Below the pieces are notes generated by a model. That model saw nothing but the letters and a program-made list of their open reading frames with translations. It made no database searches and was not told where the DNA came from. DNA of 64,000 nt from Nostocales cyanobacterium HT-58-2 (GTDB lineage: Bacteria > Cyanobacteriota > Cyanobacteriia > Cyanobacteriales > Nostocaceae): the NCBI GenBank assembly GCA_002163975.1, contig CP019636.1:1303001-1367000 (forward strand), in the 5' to 3' direction. How positions within the stretch are numbered: position 1 is the first letter of the stretch; each line of letters opens with the position of its first letter. The position numbers and the translations under genes were made by a program. This document shows positions 28,787-36,799 of the stretch, one piece after another.

Positions 28787-29413
28787 TTACCTTAAAAAAC
28801 TACTGATAAGCCATAACAATACGAAAGTAGCCACTGTAGCAAACTGATTCTGGCTCAAACTCAAAAGTTGTACTTGGAGTGGGAATCCGCTAGCGATTAA
28901 TCCCCCTGCAATTAACCCTGTTATTAAACCAATAAGCGTTAATAAAACTGCTCTACCAAACTTACCTTCTTTTCGGTTAAGAAAGTAAGCACTTACGCCT
29001 ACGCCAAGTACCAAGAGCAACTGCAAAATTTGTTCGCCCCCAGCTTGGTAAAACACGCTGATAGCACTCAATCCAACATACCAAGCCCCCGGCAACAACA
29101 CATCTGCTGGAGTTGGTTTATCCAAAATTCTTTGCAGCCACGCTGGCGACTGCTCACGAGGGGATAGACTTTCTTTTGGAGGCGACTGTACGAGGCGCTC
29201 TGGGAACCGGATGCGTTCTGGCACTTTGATTTTGCCTTCCTGGCGCATCCTCAAGCGCTCCATTAGAATCGCGTCATAAGCTGCTTCTATGATTTCTCGA
29301 CGCTTAGCATCGCCACTGTGTTGTTCCAATAGGCGATTGCGAACATCTTGAATTTCATCGAAGCTAGCATCTTCTGATACCCCAAGTTTTTCGTAGGGAT
29401 TTTGCTCGCTCAT
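28787..29413 (-). CDS. CPP1-like family protein
   Basis: A 208-residue protein. An N-terminal J-domain-like region reads NPYEKLGVSEDASFDEIQDV and RREIIEAAYDAILMERLRMR. Three to four membrane helices follow from about residue 112 to the end. This is the cyanobacterial relative of plant CPP1, a chaperone-like protein that stabilises protochlorophyllide oxidoreductase at the membrane. The role in chlorophyll synthesis is known for the plant protein and inferred here. It converges on the HAD gene. Confidence 0.9.
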   Translation of the reverse strand: MSEQNPYEKLGVSEDASFDEIQDVRNRLLEQHSGDAKRREIIEAAYDAILMERLRMRQEGKIKVPERIRFPERLVQSPPKESLSPREQSPAWLQRILDKPTPADVLLPGAWYVGLSAISVFYQAGGEQILQLLLVLGVGVSAYFLNRKEGKFGRAVLLTLIGLITGLIAGGLIASGFPLQVQLLSLSQNQFATVATFVLLWLISSFLR

Positions 29414-30098
29414 GGGAGTTTATCACTTCAGCCTCAGTCGGCGGCAATGTCTTGCTAAAAAAGAAACGACCATAGTTTTATGTTGGTCGAAACCAATGTT
29501 TTGGTCAATTCGTATGCCTTACCCGGATAGTAACATAGGTAAGCTGCATTGACTTGGTAATTTTGACTATAGTCACTTTAACATATAGCTATAACTCCGT
29601 GTATCCCCTCATGTCGTTCACTGGCTAGAGCTTTACCCTGGAATTTGAGCTAAAAACATCTAGAATGCGTTTTTATGAGAAAAAATCTCTTTTGTTTCAA
29701 ATTTGACAATTTCACTATACCTTGACCCACTTCTCAAGAATTAGCCTCAGTTGCCATGTACCATAAAGCCGCATATCGATTTAAAATTGAAGCGTTTTAA
29801 ATTATTGCGCACTGGGATAACAAGGTACCCTACTTGACCCAGTTGCCGTGGCTAAGGTCAAAGCATCTGCCTTGTAGACACAAGGTTGGCAATAAAAAGC
29901 CGGATAAGCCGGATACTGAAGCAAGGGGTGGCATTACCAGAATATTTGCGCTCTAATTGTTAAGAATCCTGATTACACTAGTATTTAAATAATCAGGGAA
30001 TTCATGCCTTAGCCTTGTAGATAGATATTGCCCCCAAAGCGGGAACCGTGCTTTTTACGGAATCCGCCTGTTAATCCTATAAATTTTTGTGCAAAGTG
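29414..30098. other. Divergent intergenic region CPP1-like / response regulator
   Basis: No gene is seen. A weak hairpin (CCTGATTA/TAATCAGG, about 29969-29998) lies about 100 bp before the regulator. I could not place a promoter with confidence. Confidence 0.45.
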
Positions 30099-30824
30099 AT
30101 GGTCATGGCTCCTGCCAAGATTCTTGTAGTTGATGACGACCCTGCGGTTCGGAATCTAATCCAACGCTTTTTAATCAAGCAAAACTATCAGGTAGAGGCT
30201 GCCGAAGATGGTAAGACTGCTCTATCGCTGTTTGAGCAATTTAACCCAGACTTGGTGATTTTAGATGTAAATTTACCAGACGTTATTGGGTTTAACCTCT
30301 GCCAAGAGATGCAAAGCCGTAACGGAGTTTTTGTACTGATGCTAACTAGCCGTGCAGATGAAGCTGACAAGATTCGCGGCTTTTCTAAAGGTGCTGATGA
30401 CTATCTCACCAAACCATTTGGTCTAGGGGAACTAGAAGTGAGAGTAGCAGCTATCTTACGGCGACAGCGTGTTGTTACGACTGCAGAACAGAAGCGCCTG
30501 GTATTTGAAAAGTTGATGATTGATCCCGTACGGCGGGAGGTCACACTTAATAGCCAACCTGTACCCTTAACTGCTTTGGAATTTGACTTGTTGCATTTTT
30601 TAGCCAGCCATCCAGGTCGAGTTTGGCGACGAGCTGAACTTATTCAGGAGGTGTGGGACTACGAGTACGTCGGTGACCAAAGGGTTGTAGATGTACATAT
30701 CGGTCAAATTCGCAAGAAGATTGAGGCTGATGCAACTCAACCAGCATTAATTCAAACTGTACGTGGCGTTGGGTATAAGTTTGAATGTCCTTCTCAAGCT
30801 CAGCAGTCTGAAAAATCTCAGTAG
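30099..30824 (+). CDS. OmpR/PhoB-family response regulator
   Basis: About 241 residues from the ATG at 30099 (a second ATG at 30105 is equally plausible). The receiver domain has the acidic pair in VVDDDPAVRN, the phospho-acceptor Asp in LVILDVNLPD, and the Lys in YLTKPFGLGE. The C-terminal winged helix has LTALEFDLLHFLASHPGRVW and VVDVHIGQIRKKIE. It activates or represses genes after phosphorylation. It is not RpaA or RpaB by sequence as I recall them. No histidine kinase is adjacent, so the input is unknown. Confidence 0.93.
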   Translation: MVMAPAKILVVDDDPAVRNLIQRFLIKQNYQVEAAEDGKTALSLFEQFNPDLVILDVNLPDVIGFNLCQEMQSRNGVFVLMLTSRADEADKIRGFSKGADDYLTKPFGLGELEVRVAAILRRQRVVTTAEQKRLVFEKLMIDPVRREVTLNSQPVPLTALEFDLLHFLASHPGRVWRRAELIQEVWDYEYVGDQRVVDVHIGQIRKKIEADATQPALIQTVRGVGYKFECPSQAQQSEKSQ

Positions 30825-31003
30825 GAAAATCAATTGCTTGTTCATCACAAAATATGTGAATTACGACAGATCTATTGGTAACTAGGTTAAAAAAAATTAA
30901 CCTTAAACTGCATGAGCAAAAACCAGGCATTGCTGCGAGGCTTAAGTTTCCTTGGCTCAAAGAGCTTGTGCATGACAGAATAAAGTCCATAAGACTTAAA
31001 AGC

Positions 31004-31053
31004 AAGGATGAAGTGTGACTCATGACATTTCTCATGAGTCACACTTCATCCTT
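31004..31053. repeat. Perfect 22-bp inverted repeat with 6-nt loop
   Basis: The left arm (31004-31025, starting AAGGATGAAGTGTGACTC) is exactly complementary to the right arm (31032-31053). The element directly abuts the MITE that begins at 31054. There is no T-run, so it is not a standard terminator. Confidence 0.9.
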
Positions 31054-31184
31054 AGACCTCTTGCATAAATGCTATAAAAAATTTGTAGGATGTGTTAGGA
31101 CGAAGTCCGTAACGCATCTTCTGAGATTTGTTGCGCTGCTTTACTCTCTAATTCCCCTACACAAAATATTCGTGCAAGAGTTCT
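31054..31184 (+). mobile_element. 131-bp MITE, copy 1
   Basis: It starts AGACCTCTTGCA and ends TGCAAGAGTTCT, near-perfect inverted ends. A copy of the same length lies in inverted orientation at 63574-63704, with only a handful of differences. TA flanks the inner GACC and GTTC ends here, as expected for IS630/mariner-type insertion. It has no coding capacity. Confidence 0.85.
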
Positions 31185-31587
31185 AGTGAGTAAAAGCCTT
31201 ATTTCTAACAGCAGAGCAAAAGTATACTAAATCCGATTGTTAAACCCCTTTTTTGTATGGCACGCGCAGACGGTGAGACAGATCTGTTATGAGGGTTAGC
31301 TCTCTTTCGCAGCGACTACGTTCCTCCGAGGGGTTCAAGCAAGAGTACTCAAAGGGGCTTTGTTTGTGTAAGCTAGGCTGTGCCATTTTCCTGTTACCTA
31401 ACGCACTCGCGTTCGACTATGTTCTCTAAGTCTACGGCATGACTATGCTGTTAGCGTACAGTTTCTTCGTATCCTAGAGCAAAACCTCTTTGCACTGCGT
31501 CTTTGCAAGGACAGACGACTACCGTCCTAGTTTCCAGCCTAGAAGGTAAAAAGGGGTATTGAATGCGGACTTCGTATTCAATTTGGT
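31185..31587. other. Repeat-rich intergenic stretch, no gene seen
   Basis: Low-coding sequence between the MITE and a decayed IS200/IS605 end. It holds several short inverted phrases (for example CTTTGCACTGCGTCTTTGCAAGG at about 31489-31511, in two halves). If the adjacent TnpB remnant was once active, its guide-RNA region would fall near 31588. Confidence 0.4.
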
Positions 31588-31880
31588 TGACACTCCCACG
31601 GCTTGAAGCCGTGGGATTCTTGGTTCATCCAGTCCACTTACCATGATGAGTTTCCTAATCATGCCAGAGGTGGTTCTGTCCACAAGCTTTTTGCCACATT
31701 ACAGAAGCCAGATTCCGTGTGCCCCACGGTACTGTTTTCAACCAAAACTTTGGTTTTCGCCTTCCTTGGTGCTTAAAGATTTTACCTACACAAGCATTCC
31801 TGTATAGAACCCCCTATCTTTAGTTTTCAAGGTGCGATGCCCAAGGGCTCTGGGTTTTTTAAGTGGTTGAATACTTTGAC
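31588..31880 (-). pseudogene. Decayed IS200/IS605 TnpB remnant with right-end hairpin
   Basis: At 31596-31612 a hairpin (CCCACGGCTT / AAGCCGTGGG) with flanks GTTGACACT and GATTCTTGG matches the right end of IS200/IS605 elements. On the minus strand just upstream a broken frame reads VPWGTRNLASVMWQKACGQ with later stop codons, resembling a TnpB C-terminal tail. The scrap LKKPRALGHRTLKTKDRG (about 31790-31870) may belong to the same element. No intact gene remains. Confidence 0.55.
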
Positions 31881-31918
31881 CACTAGAATTAAGATACCAC
31901 ATAAAGAGGTATACTGAT

Positions 31919-32317
31919 ATGCCCAAGCCTGAGATTTTTATAACTTTTCGTGTAACAGAGGAAGAAAAAGAATTGCTCAAGCAATATTGTGACCAAGAAG
32001 GCAGGACTCAAACTGACATTTTGCGGGAATTGATTAGAGGACTAAAAAGGCGGCTAAAGCCGCTACGCATTCATCAGCCAGCGCTGCAGGAGGGGAGCCA
32101 GTCCGTTGCGGTGAGACAGCGCTCTTTGGAGGGTTTCCCTCTCCTGACGGAGACGCTACGCGAACCGCAGGCGACTGCGAACCCGTTCGCGATAGCGTCT
32201 TTGCAGGAGAAGGGGGGTTTCCCCCCAACCCCAACGCCAGTCCGCTCAAGTCGGGAAACCCACCCACGCGGCTGGCTCCTTCGTGGGGACCCCAAAGCCC
32301 CCCGTTGTTCAAAGTAG
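31919..32317 (+). CDS. Ribbon-helix-helix (CopG-like) protein with repeat-derived tail
   Basis: Residues 1-45 form a ribbon-helix-helix: EIFITFRVTEEEKELLKQYC then RTQTDILRELIRGL. Such proteins bind DNA as dimers and are common in IS elements and toxin-antitoxin loci. From about residue 46 the frame runs through interspersed palindromic repeats (32044-32350), giving a low-complexity tail (132 residues in total). The natural stop was probably lost when the repeat inserted. No toxin gene is adjacent. Confidence 0.6.
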   Translation: MPKPEIFITFRVTEEEKELLKQYCDQEGRTQTDILRELIRGLKRRLKPLRIHQPALQEGSQSVAVRQRSLEGFPLLTETLREPQATANPFAIASLQEKGGFPPTPTPVRSSRETHPRGWLLRGDPKAPRCSK

Positions 32318-32380
32318 CGTCTCCGCAAGGAGAAGGAACTGGCGTTTTCCCTCCGCAGGCGACTGGCGTCCACACCCCTT
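32044..32380. repeat. Interspersed palindromic repeat cluster
   Basis: GC-rich repeats with phrases such as GGCGGCTAAAGCCGC, GGTGAGACAGCGC, CTCCTGACGGAGACGC and AAAGTAGCGTCTCCGC. The stretch CGTTGTTCAAAGTAGCGTCT, continuing to AACTGGCGTT (32303-32353), recurs with a few changes at 45632-45668. They resemble the small mobile palindromes that litter Nostocales genomes. Confidence 0.75.
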
Positions 32381-32390
32381 AAGGACGCAA

Positions 32391-32421
32391 CAGTCTGAAA
32401 ATCCAAAAAGTTTTCAGACTG
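32391..32421 (+). repeat. Hairpin with 11-bp arms
   Basis: CAGTCTGAAAA and TTTTCAGACTG pair perfectly across a short spacer. It follows the RHH gene and precedes a better terminator at 32498. Confidence 0.7.
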
Positions 32422-32497
32422 TTGCTGGTGGGCTTTCTGCTCTAATACTTGTAACTTCCGCTTGATGACGGCAATTCATAATCTTGTAAGTCCTAAC

Positions 32498-32531
32498 CTC
32501 AAGTGGCGACAGTCACCACTTGAGATTTTTT
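32498..32531 (+). terminator. Rho-independent terminator
   Basis: CTCAAGTGG and CCACTTGAG pair perfectly around a 9-nt loop, followed by ATTTTTT. It would end transcription of the RHH gene. The remaining gap to 32783 holds only AT-rich inverted phrases (AAATTCAAAATTC / GAATTTTGAATTC, 32550-32613). Confidence 0.7.
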
Positions 32532-32783
32532 GTAGATACCCCATACTTAAATTCAAAATTCTCAATTCAAAGTTCAAAATTAAGAGTCTTTTTGTGAGTT
32601 TTGAATTTTGAATTCCTAACCCGTATGGCATCCCTCAAATTGTGCTTCAACTTTCTTTTGGTCGCTCGCTATGTATCACTAAAGTTTGGTCATTCAGCAC
32701 GGTAAGTGGTACACATATCAAAGCATGAGCAAGAATCTCTGATAAATTTACTGTTTTTGGTAAATCAGACAACGCATTTCTAT

Positions 32784-32981
32784 TTAACAATGATGAAACA
32801 AAGTTTCTAGATAGACTCGGGCAGCTCGGCGATCGCTATCCCCATTTTGAAGTAAAAATAATGACAACGCCGCTGTGAGTACACGGTTTTGATCCCAATC
32901 TGGATGTGCTTCTAAGTAAGTTTTCAAAGATTCATGTAGTGTTTCGGGGATTTCTGTAAAGATACTTACTGTTGCGTTCAT
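32784..32981 (-). CDS. DUF2811 family protein
   Basis: A 65-residue protein: MNATVSIFTEIPETLHESLK, then YLEAHPDWDQNRVLTAALSL, then ESD-like GDSDRRAARVYLETLF. This is the full DUF2811 domain, widespread and nearly confined to cyanobacteria. The predicted helices resemble a ribbon-helix-helix partner but the function is unknown. A GCGATCGC site lies inside the gene. Confidence 0.88.
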   Translation of the reverse strand: MNATVSIFTEIPETLHESLKTYLEAHPDWDQNRVLTAALSLFLLQNGDSDRRAARVYLETLFHHC

Positions 32982-33560
32982 AAGATTCGTCTCCTTTGAA
33001 GTTCACCAATGGGGAAACCTTGCTTTTGGTAAGCCATACTGGGAACACACGGTCCTTAGCTTGCCTGACAATCTGCGGCAACAGCTTAGGTCATTTACAC
33101 AGTAGTTCAACGGACTAAAAAAGCAAGCCGCATCATTTTGCAGCAAAAGGGGGTGGGGTTGTCAATGCTGCGAAATGTTAAGAAAGTGTTTATAAAAAAT
33201 AAATATTTACTAAAGCACAAGGGTTTCCAACTATTTTTTTAATATATCTTAATAAAAACTCAGTCCCTTAACACCCCTGTTCATAAAAGAAAGAAATCCC
33301 CAGTAATACGGCTAGAGCTTGTAACATCGTGAAACATCTGTGGAAAATAGGAAACTGCCTGTGGAAACCCTGTGGAATCTGTGAGGAAAACTTGAGTGAA
33401 TGATAAGAATTACAAAAAATCTTCAGATGAGGGTGAGTTCGACAGTACCAAGGTGCTTTGGGTAGAATCAACGTAGTAACGACTGAAGAAGCTTACATAA
33501 GCAAAGCAAGCGCTTTGGATGGTGATGTATTGCTCAAGCATGGAAAGACCACGCTTACAT
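32982..33560. other. Intergenic region upstream of DUF2811
   Basis: No convincing gene. An open frame on the minus strand (33268-33471) is Phe/His/Pro-rich with no family features and is probably spurious. An inverted repeat (AGACCACGCT at 33546-33555, AGCGTGGTCT at 33576-33585) marks the edge of the following TnpB scrap. Confidence 0.45.
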
Positions 33561-33672
33561 TTTCTGGTTGACTTCAGCGTGGTCTGTATGAGTTTGGAAC
33601 TGGTAGATTGATCAATACCGATGTCAACAGTAGTTGGAACATCAGAGGCAAAATGGTTCCTGAGTTGATGAA
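33561..33672 (+). pseudogene. TnpB C-terminal remnant
   Basis: The plus strand reads FSG-stop-LQRGLYEFGTGRLINTDVNSSW NIRGKMVPELM. RGLY..GRLIN.DVN...NI is the conserved C-terminal RuvC-III region of IS1341-type TnpB proteins, with its catalytic Asp. Only about 37 codons remain, preceded by a stop, and the fragment runs into the 3' end of hisIE on the other strand. Confidence 0.7.
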
Positions 33673-34323
33673 TTATTTTTTCCGTTCTTGTAACTTCCGA
33701 TAAACCGCCTTTAAATCAACGTTATGGTGAGCCAATGCGACCAAAGTGTGGTAGAGCAAATCAGCAACTTCAGAAGCAATGGCATCTGGCTCGTCATCTT
33801 TACAAGCCATCACCACTTCAGCGGTTTCCTCACCCAGCTTTTTCAAAATTTTGTTATCGCCTTCTGCCAAGAGCTTACAGGTGTAGGAATTTTCTTTTGG
33901 GTGATCACGGCGATCGCATATCACGGCAAACAGTTGTGACAATGTATCACCTGGAGGTGAGACGATTGTTCCATCAATTTGATGAAAACAGCTGCGCTCA
34001 CCAGTATGACAGGCAATATCACCTACCTGTTCTACTCCTACTAGTAGAGCATCACTGTCACAGTCATAACGAATACTTTTTACTTTCTGGATATGCCCAG
34101 AAGTCGCTCCCTTATGCCACAATTCCTGACGGGAACGACTCCAATACCAAGTTTGTCCAGTTTCTAAAGTCTTTTGTAGCGACTCCCGATTCATCCACGC
34201 CATCATTAAAACAGTGCCATCCAAATAATCTTGGACAATCGCTGGCACTAGTCCCCTCTCATCGTAGCGAATTCTTTCAACAGGGATGGCGTGGTGTAGG
34301 GAATGTAAATCGGAAGAAAACAT
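33673..34323 (-). CDS. hisI: Bifunctional phosphoribosyl-AMP cyclohydrolase / phosphoribosyl-ATP diphosphatase HisIE
   Basis: A 216-residue fusion. The HisI half (about 1-120) has [35 protein letters not shown] and the metal-site CDSDALL and CHTGERSCF. The HisE half (about 125-216) has [20 protein letters not shown] and LLYHTLVAL. It performs steps 2 and 3 of histidine synthesis. The single-gene fusion is usual in cyanobacteria. A TnpB scrap abuts its 3' end without truncating it. Confidence 0.95.
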   Translation of the reverse strand: MFSSDLHSLHHAIPVERIRYDERGLVPAIVQDYLDGTVLMMAWMNRESLQKTLETGQTWYWSRSRQELWHKGATSGHIQKVKSIRYDCDSDALLVGVEQVGDIACHTGERSCFHQIDGTIVSPPGDTLSQLFAVICDRRDHPKENSYTCKLLAEGDNKILKKLGEETAEVVMACKDDEPDAIASEVADLLYHTLVALAHHNVDLKAVYRKLQERKK

Positions 34324-34422
34324 ACCAGCTGCTTTGGTCTATACAAATAGCACATTAGTTCAAGATACCATTTTAGAGGAGAGCAGATGGTAGGTTTTTT
34401 AAACTCACTTCCTTATGTAGCT

Positions 34423-34608
34423 TTAAACAAAACTCCTATGCATTGCAGATTGCATTTTTACTGCACTCAATGCGACTCGGTGAGCCTTTGGCGCTTCACC
34501 GTACCAGTGGATCGCCGAGTTAAAAGCGGCTCGGTACAGATCCTGATATGCCTCAGATAAACGAGTGCGAATCTCTAAAGGCAAGTCTTGATTGGACTTG
34601 TATAACAT
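34423..34608 (-). CDS. ChaB-like small protein
   Basis: A 61-residue protein: YKSNQDLPLEIRTRLSEAYQ, DLYRAAFNSAIHWYG, then HRVALSAVKM. This matches the ChaB domain (start xYKSxxDLP, middle AFNxA, end AVK). ChaB was named as a regulator of the ChaA cation antiporter, but its biochemical role is unclear. The C-terminal end is shorter than usual (ends MHRSFV after AVKM), so the gene may be slightly truncated. It is divergent from hemL. Confidence 0.75.
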   Translation of the reverse strand: MLYKSNQDLPLEIRTRLSEAYQDLYRAAFNSAIHWYGEAPKAHRVALSAVKMQSAMHRSFV

Positions 34609-34712
34609 ATTGTTATTTTCCTGGTTCAGCTAGTTTACTAGGATATAAGTTCAAGGCAGTGGTTACCCCTATCCTAAGATAGAGCTTTTTATTCTCACTG
34701 TAGGAGAGAACC

Positions 34713-36011
34713 TTGGTAAATACAACGATTAAAACGACAAAATCACAAGAAATCTTTGCTGCTGCCCAAAATCTCATGCCAGGAGGGGTCAGTTCCCCTG
34801 TCCGAGCTTTTAAATCCGTGGGCGGACAACCAATTGTGTTTGACCATGTCAAGGGCGCATACATTTGGGATGTGGATGGCAACCAATATATCGACTATGT
34901 CGGAACTTGGGGACCAGCTATTTGCGGTCATGCTCATCCTGAGGTGATTGCAGCATTGCATGAAGCTTTGGAAAAAGGTACCAGCTTCGGTGCGCCCAGC
35001 GTGCTAGAAAATATACTGGCTGAAATGGTCATCGATGCCGTCCCTAGCATCGAAATGGTAAGATTTGTTAATTCCGGCACTGAAGCTTGTATGGCAGTGT
35101 TGCGTTTGATGCGAGCTTTCACTGGACGCGAGAAAGTGATCAAGTTTGAGGGCTGCTACCACGGTCACGCTGATATGTTCTTAGTGAAGGCAGGCTCTGG
35201 TGTGGCTACACTCGGTCTCCCTGACTCTCCCGGTGTTCCCAAATCAGCGACCAGCAATACCCTGACTGCGCCTTTCAATGACCTGGAAGCTGTCAAAGCC
35301 TTGTTTGAGGAAAACCGCGACCAAATTGCTGGTGTCATTCTAGAGCCCATTGTTGGCAATGCTGGGTTTATTCCTCCCGATGCGGGTTTCTTGGAAGGTC
35401 TACGAGAATTGACTCAAGAGCATGGGGCGTTGTTGGTGTTTGATGAAGTCATGACTGGCTTCCGCATTGCCTACGGTGGTGTCCAAGAGAAGTTTGGTAT
35501 CACACCTGATCTCACAACCCTGGGCAAGATTATCGGTGGTGGGCTACCGGTAGGAGCCTATGGTGGTCGTCGGGATATCATGTCAATGATTGCTCCCGCG
35601 GGTCCTGTGTATCAAGCTGGGACTCTTTCTGGGAATCCACTAGCAATGACTGCCGGAATTAAAACGCTGGAATTGCTGCAAAAACCAGGTACATACGAGT
35701 ATTTGAACAGCATTACTAAGAAGTTAGCTGATGGCTTGCTGCAAATTGCCAAAGAAACAGGTCATACCGCTTGTGGCGGTCAAATCAGCGGGATGTTTGG
35801 TCTATTCTTCACTGGTGGACCAGTTCACAACTACGAGGATGCTAAAAAGTCAGATACAGCCAAGTTTGGACGATTCCATCGCGGCATGTTGGAGCATGGC
35901 GTTTATCTAGCACCGTCTCAATTTGAGGCAGGGTTTACTTCCATTGCTCATACAGAAGAAGATATTGAGCGGACACTAAAAGCTGCAAGAGAAGTGATGT
36001 CATCTCTGTAA
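34713..36011 (+). CDS. hemL: Glutamate-1-semialdehyde 2,1-aminomutase
   Basis: A 432-residue PLP enzyme of full length. The start is TTG at 34713: GGAGAG lies 4-5 nt before it, and the N-terminus [15 protein letters not shown] aligns with family starts. Motifs include [40 protein letters not shown] and the PLP lysine in [18 protein letters not shown]. It converts glutamate-1-semialdehyde to 5-aminolevulinate, the first committed precursor of chlorophyll, heme and bilins. A two-tier hairpin terminator follows. Confidence 0.97.
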   Translation: MVNTTIKTTKSQEIFAAAQNLMPGGVSSPVRAFKSVGGQPIVFDHVKGAYIWDVDGNQYIDYVGTWGPAICGHAHPEVIAALHEALEKGTSFGAPSVLENILAEMVIDAVPSIEMVRFVNSGTEACMAVLRLMRAFTGREKVIKFEGCYHGHADMFLVKAGSGVATLGLPDSPGVPKSATSNTLTAPFNDLEAVKALFEENRDQIAGVILEPIVGNAGFIPPDAGFLEGLRELTQEHGALLVFDEVMTGFRIAYGGVQEKFGITPDLTTLGKIIGGGLPVGAYGGRRDIMSMIAPAGPVYQAGTLSGNPLAMTAGIKTLELLQKPGTYEYLNSITKKLADGLLQIAKETGHTACGGQISGMFGLFFTGGPVHNYEDAKKSDTAKFGRFHRGMLEHGVYLAPSQFEAGFTSIAHTEEDIERTLKAAREVMSSL

Positions 36012-36019
36012 TATCTTAT

Positions 36020-36091
36020 ACTGGGAATTAAGGATGACAGACTGGGGAAGAAAGTTTCTCGTCCCCAGTCTGTAATTCCCAGTTCTTTTTT
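36020..36091 (+). terminator. Two-tier hairpin terminator after hemL
   Basis: Outer arms ACTGGGAATTA (36020-36030) and TAATTCCCAGT (36073-36083) enclose inner arms AGACTGGGGA and TCCCCAGTCT (about 36040-36071). TCTTTTTTT follows. All pairs are perfect. The T-run overlaps the stop of the convergent smtA gene. Confidence 0.8.
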
Positions 36092-36251
36092 AACAGCCAC
36101 AACCGCTATGACCGCAGCCTTTCATTGTTTGGTGACCTTCAGCACAGGCTTCTGAGCAGTAGTATTTCCCGTCTTTGTGAATAGCTTCTTCAAGGGAAAC
36201 AATACACAAGCAGGTTTCACAGGCACATTTCATTTGGGTTACGCTAGTCAT
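36090..36251 (-). CDS. smtA: Bacterial metallothionein SmtA
   Basis: A 53-residue protein: MTSVTQMKCACETCLCIVSL, EEAIHKDGKYYCSEACAEGH, QTMKGCGHSGCGC. It has nine Cys and the His pair expected for the Zn4Cys9His2 cluster of SmtA; the pattern KCAC-x2-CLC, YYCSEAC, and KGCGHxGCxC matches Synechococcus SmtA almost exactly. It binds Zn2+ and Cd2+ and buffers excess metal. It is too short for many gene callers. An SmtB-type operator lies 43-66 bp upstream, but no smtB is in the window. Confidence 0.94.
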   Translation of the reverse strand: MTSVTQMKCACETCLCIVSLEEAIHKDGKYYCSEACAEGHQTMKGCGHSGCGC

Positions 36252-36293
36252 AACTTAACTCCTTACTCCTTTTCGTCTTACGCTTAATCTAAA

Positions 36294-36317
36294 ATATTTG
36301 AATGCTTGTTCATATAT
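36294..36317 (-). promoter_or_regulatory. SmtB/ZiaR-type operator upstream of smtA
   Basis: A 24-bp imperfect palindrome: ATATTTGAA, six central bases, TTCATATAT. Half-sites TGAA-N6-TTCA with ATAT wings are the geometry bound by ArsR/SmtB zinc sensors. It would repress smtA until Zn2+ rises. The remaining region to 36799 shows no gene. Confidence 0.75.
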
Positions 36318-36799
36318 TAATTTATAAAATTTAAAAATATAATTATACAATGTTATATAAGATACTAATAGATATCCTAAAATGGTCATTTATACTTGTA
36401 AAGAAGATGACCAATATCTAAAGATTCTTATAAAGAAGGCAATCCCAAGGAGAGTAATTTTTCTTGAGTCAAAAATCTTTGATGACCAGGAAAAGACTTT
36501 ATTTTTCTCAATCCTATGAGATTCTTAAGAAAAATCAGAATAAAATAACCCAATGCCTATCAGGTTATCTCTGGTAATTGAAATGAAATAATCGGTGAGC
36601 AACAATTTACAGAGTTACGTAGCATCACCATAGTAAATTTTTGAGGTTTTACGATGACTTTACGTAAAATTAGCTAACTTTAGCAACTCTTTAAATAGAA
36701 TTCCAGAGAAAACTACCTGGTGAGAAATGATTTGAAATTTAATAATGAAATGAGAGTTTAACGCTCCCCATAATTCTTCGTGCAGTAAGTTGAGAGTGC
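36318..36799. other. AT-rich intergenic region before the pentapeptide kinase
   Basis: About 480 bp of very AT-rich sequence, including AAAATTTAAAAATATAATT near 36327. No gene or clear repeat. It should hold the kinase promoter. Confidence 0.5.

Noticed and set aside
30640..31035. 131-codon frame opposite the response regulator
   Set aside because: It mirrors the regulator's coding sequence and the 22-bp hairpin; no independent support.
33268..33471. 67-codon frame on the minus strand
   Set aside because: Composition is Phe/His/Pro-rich, no ribosome site or family pattern, and it lies in a region scarred by TnpB remnants.
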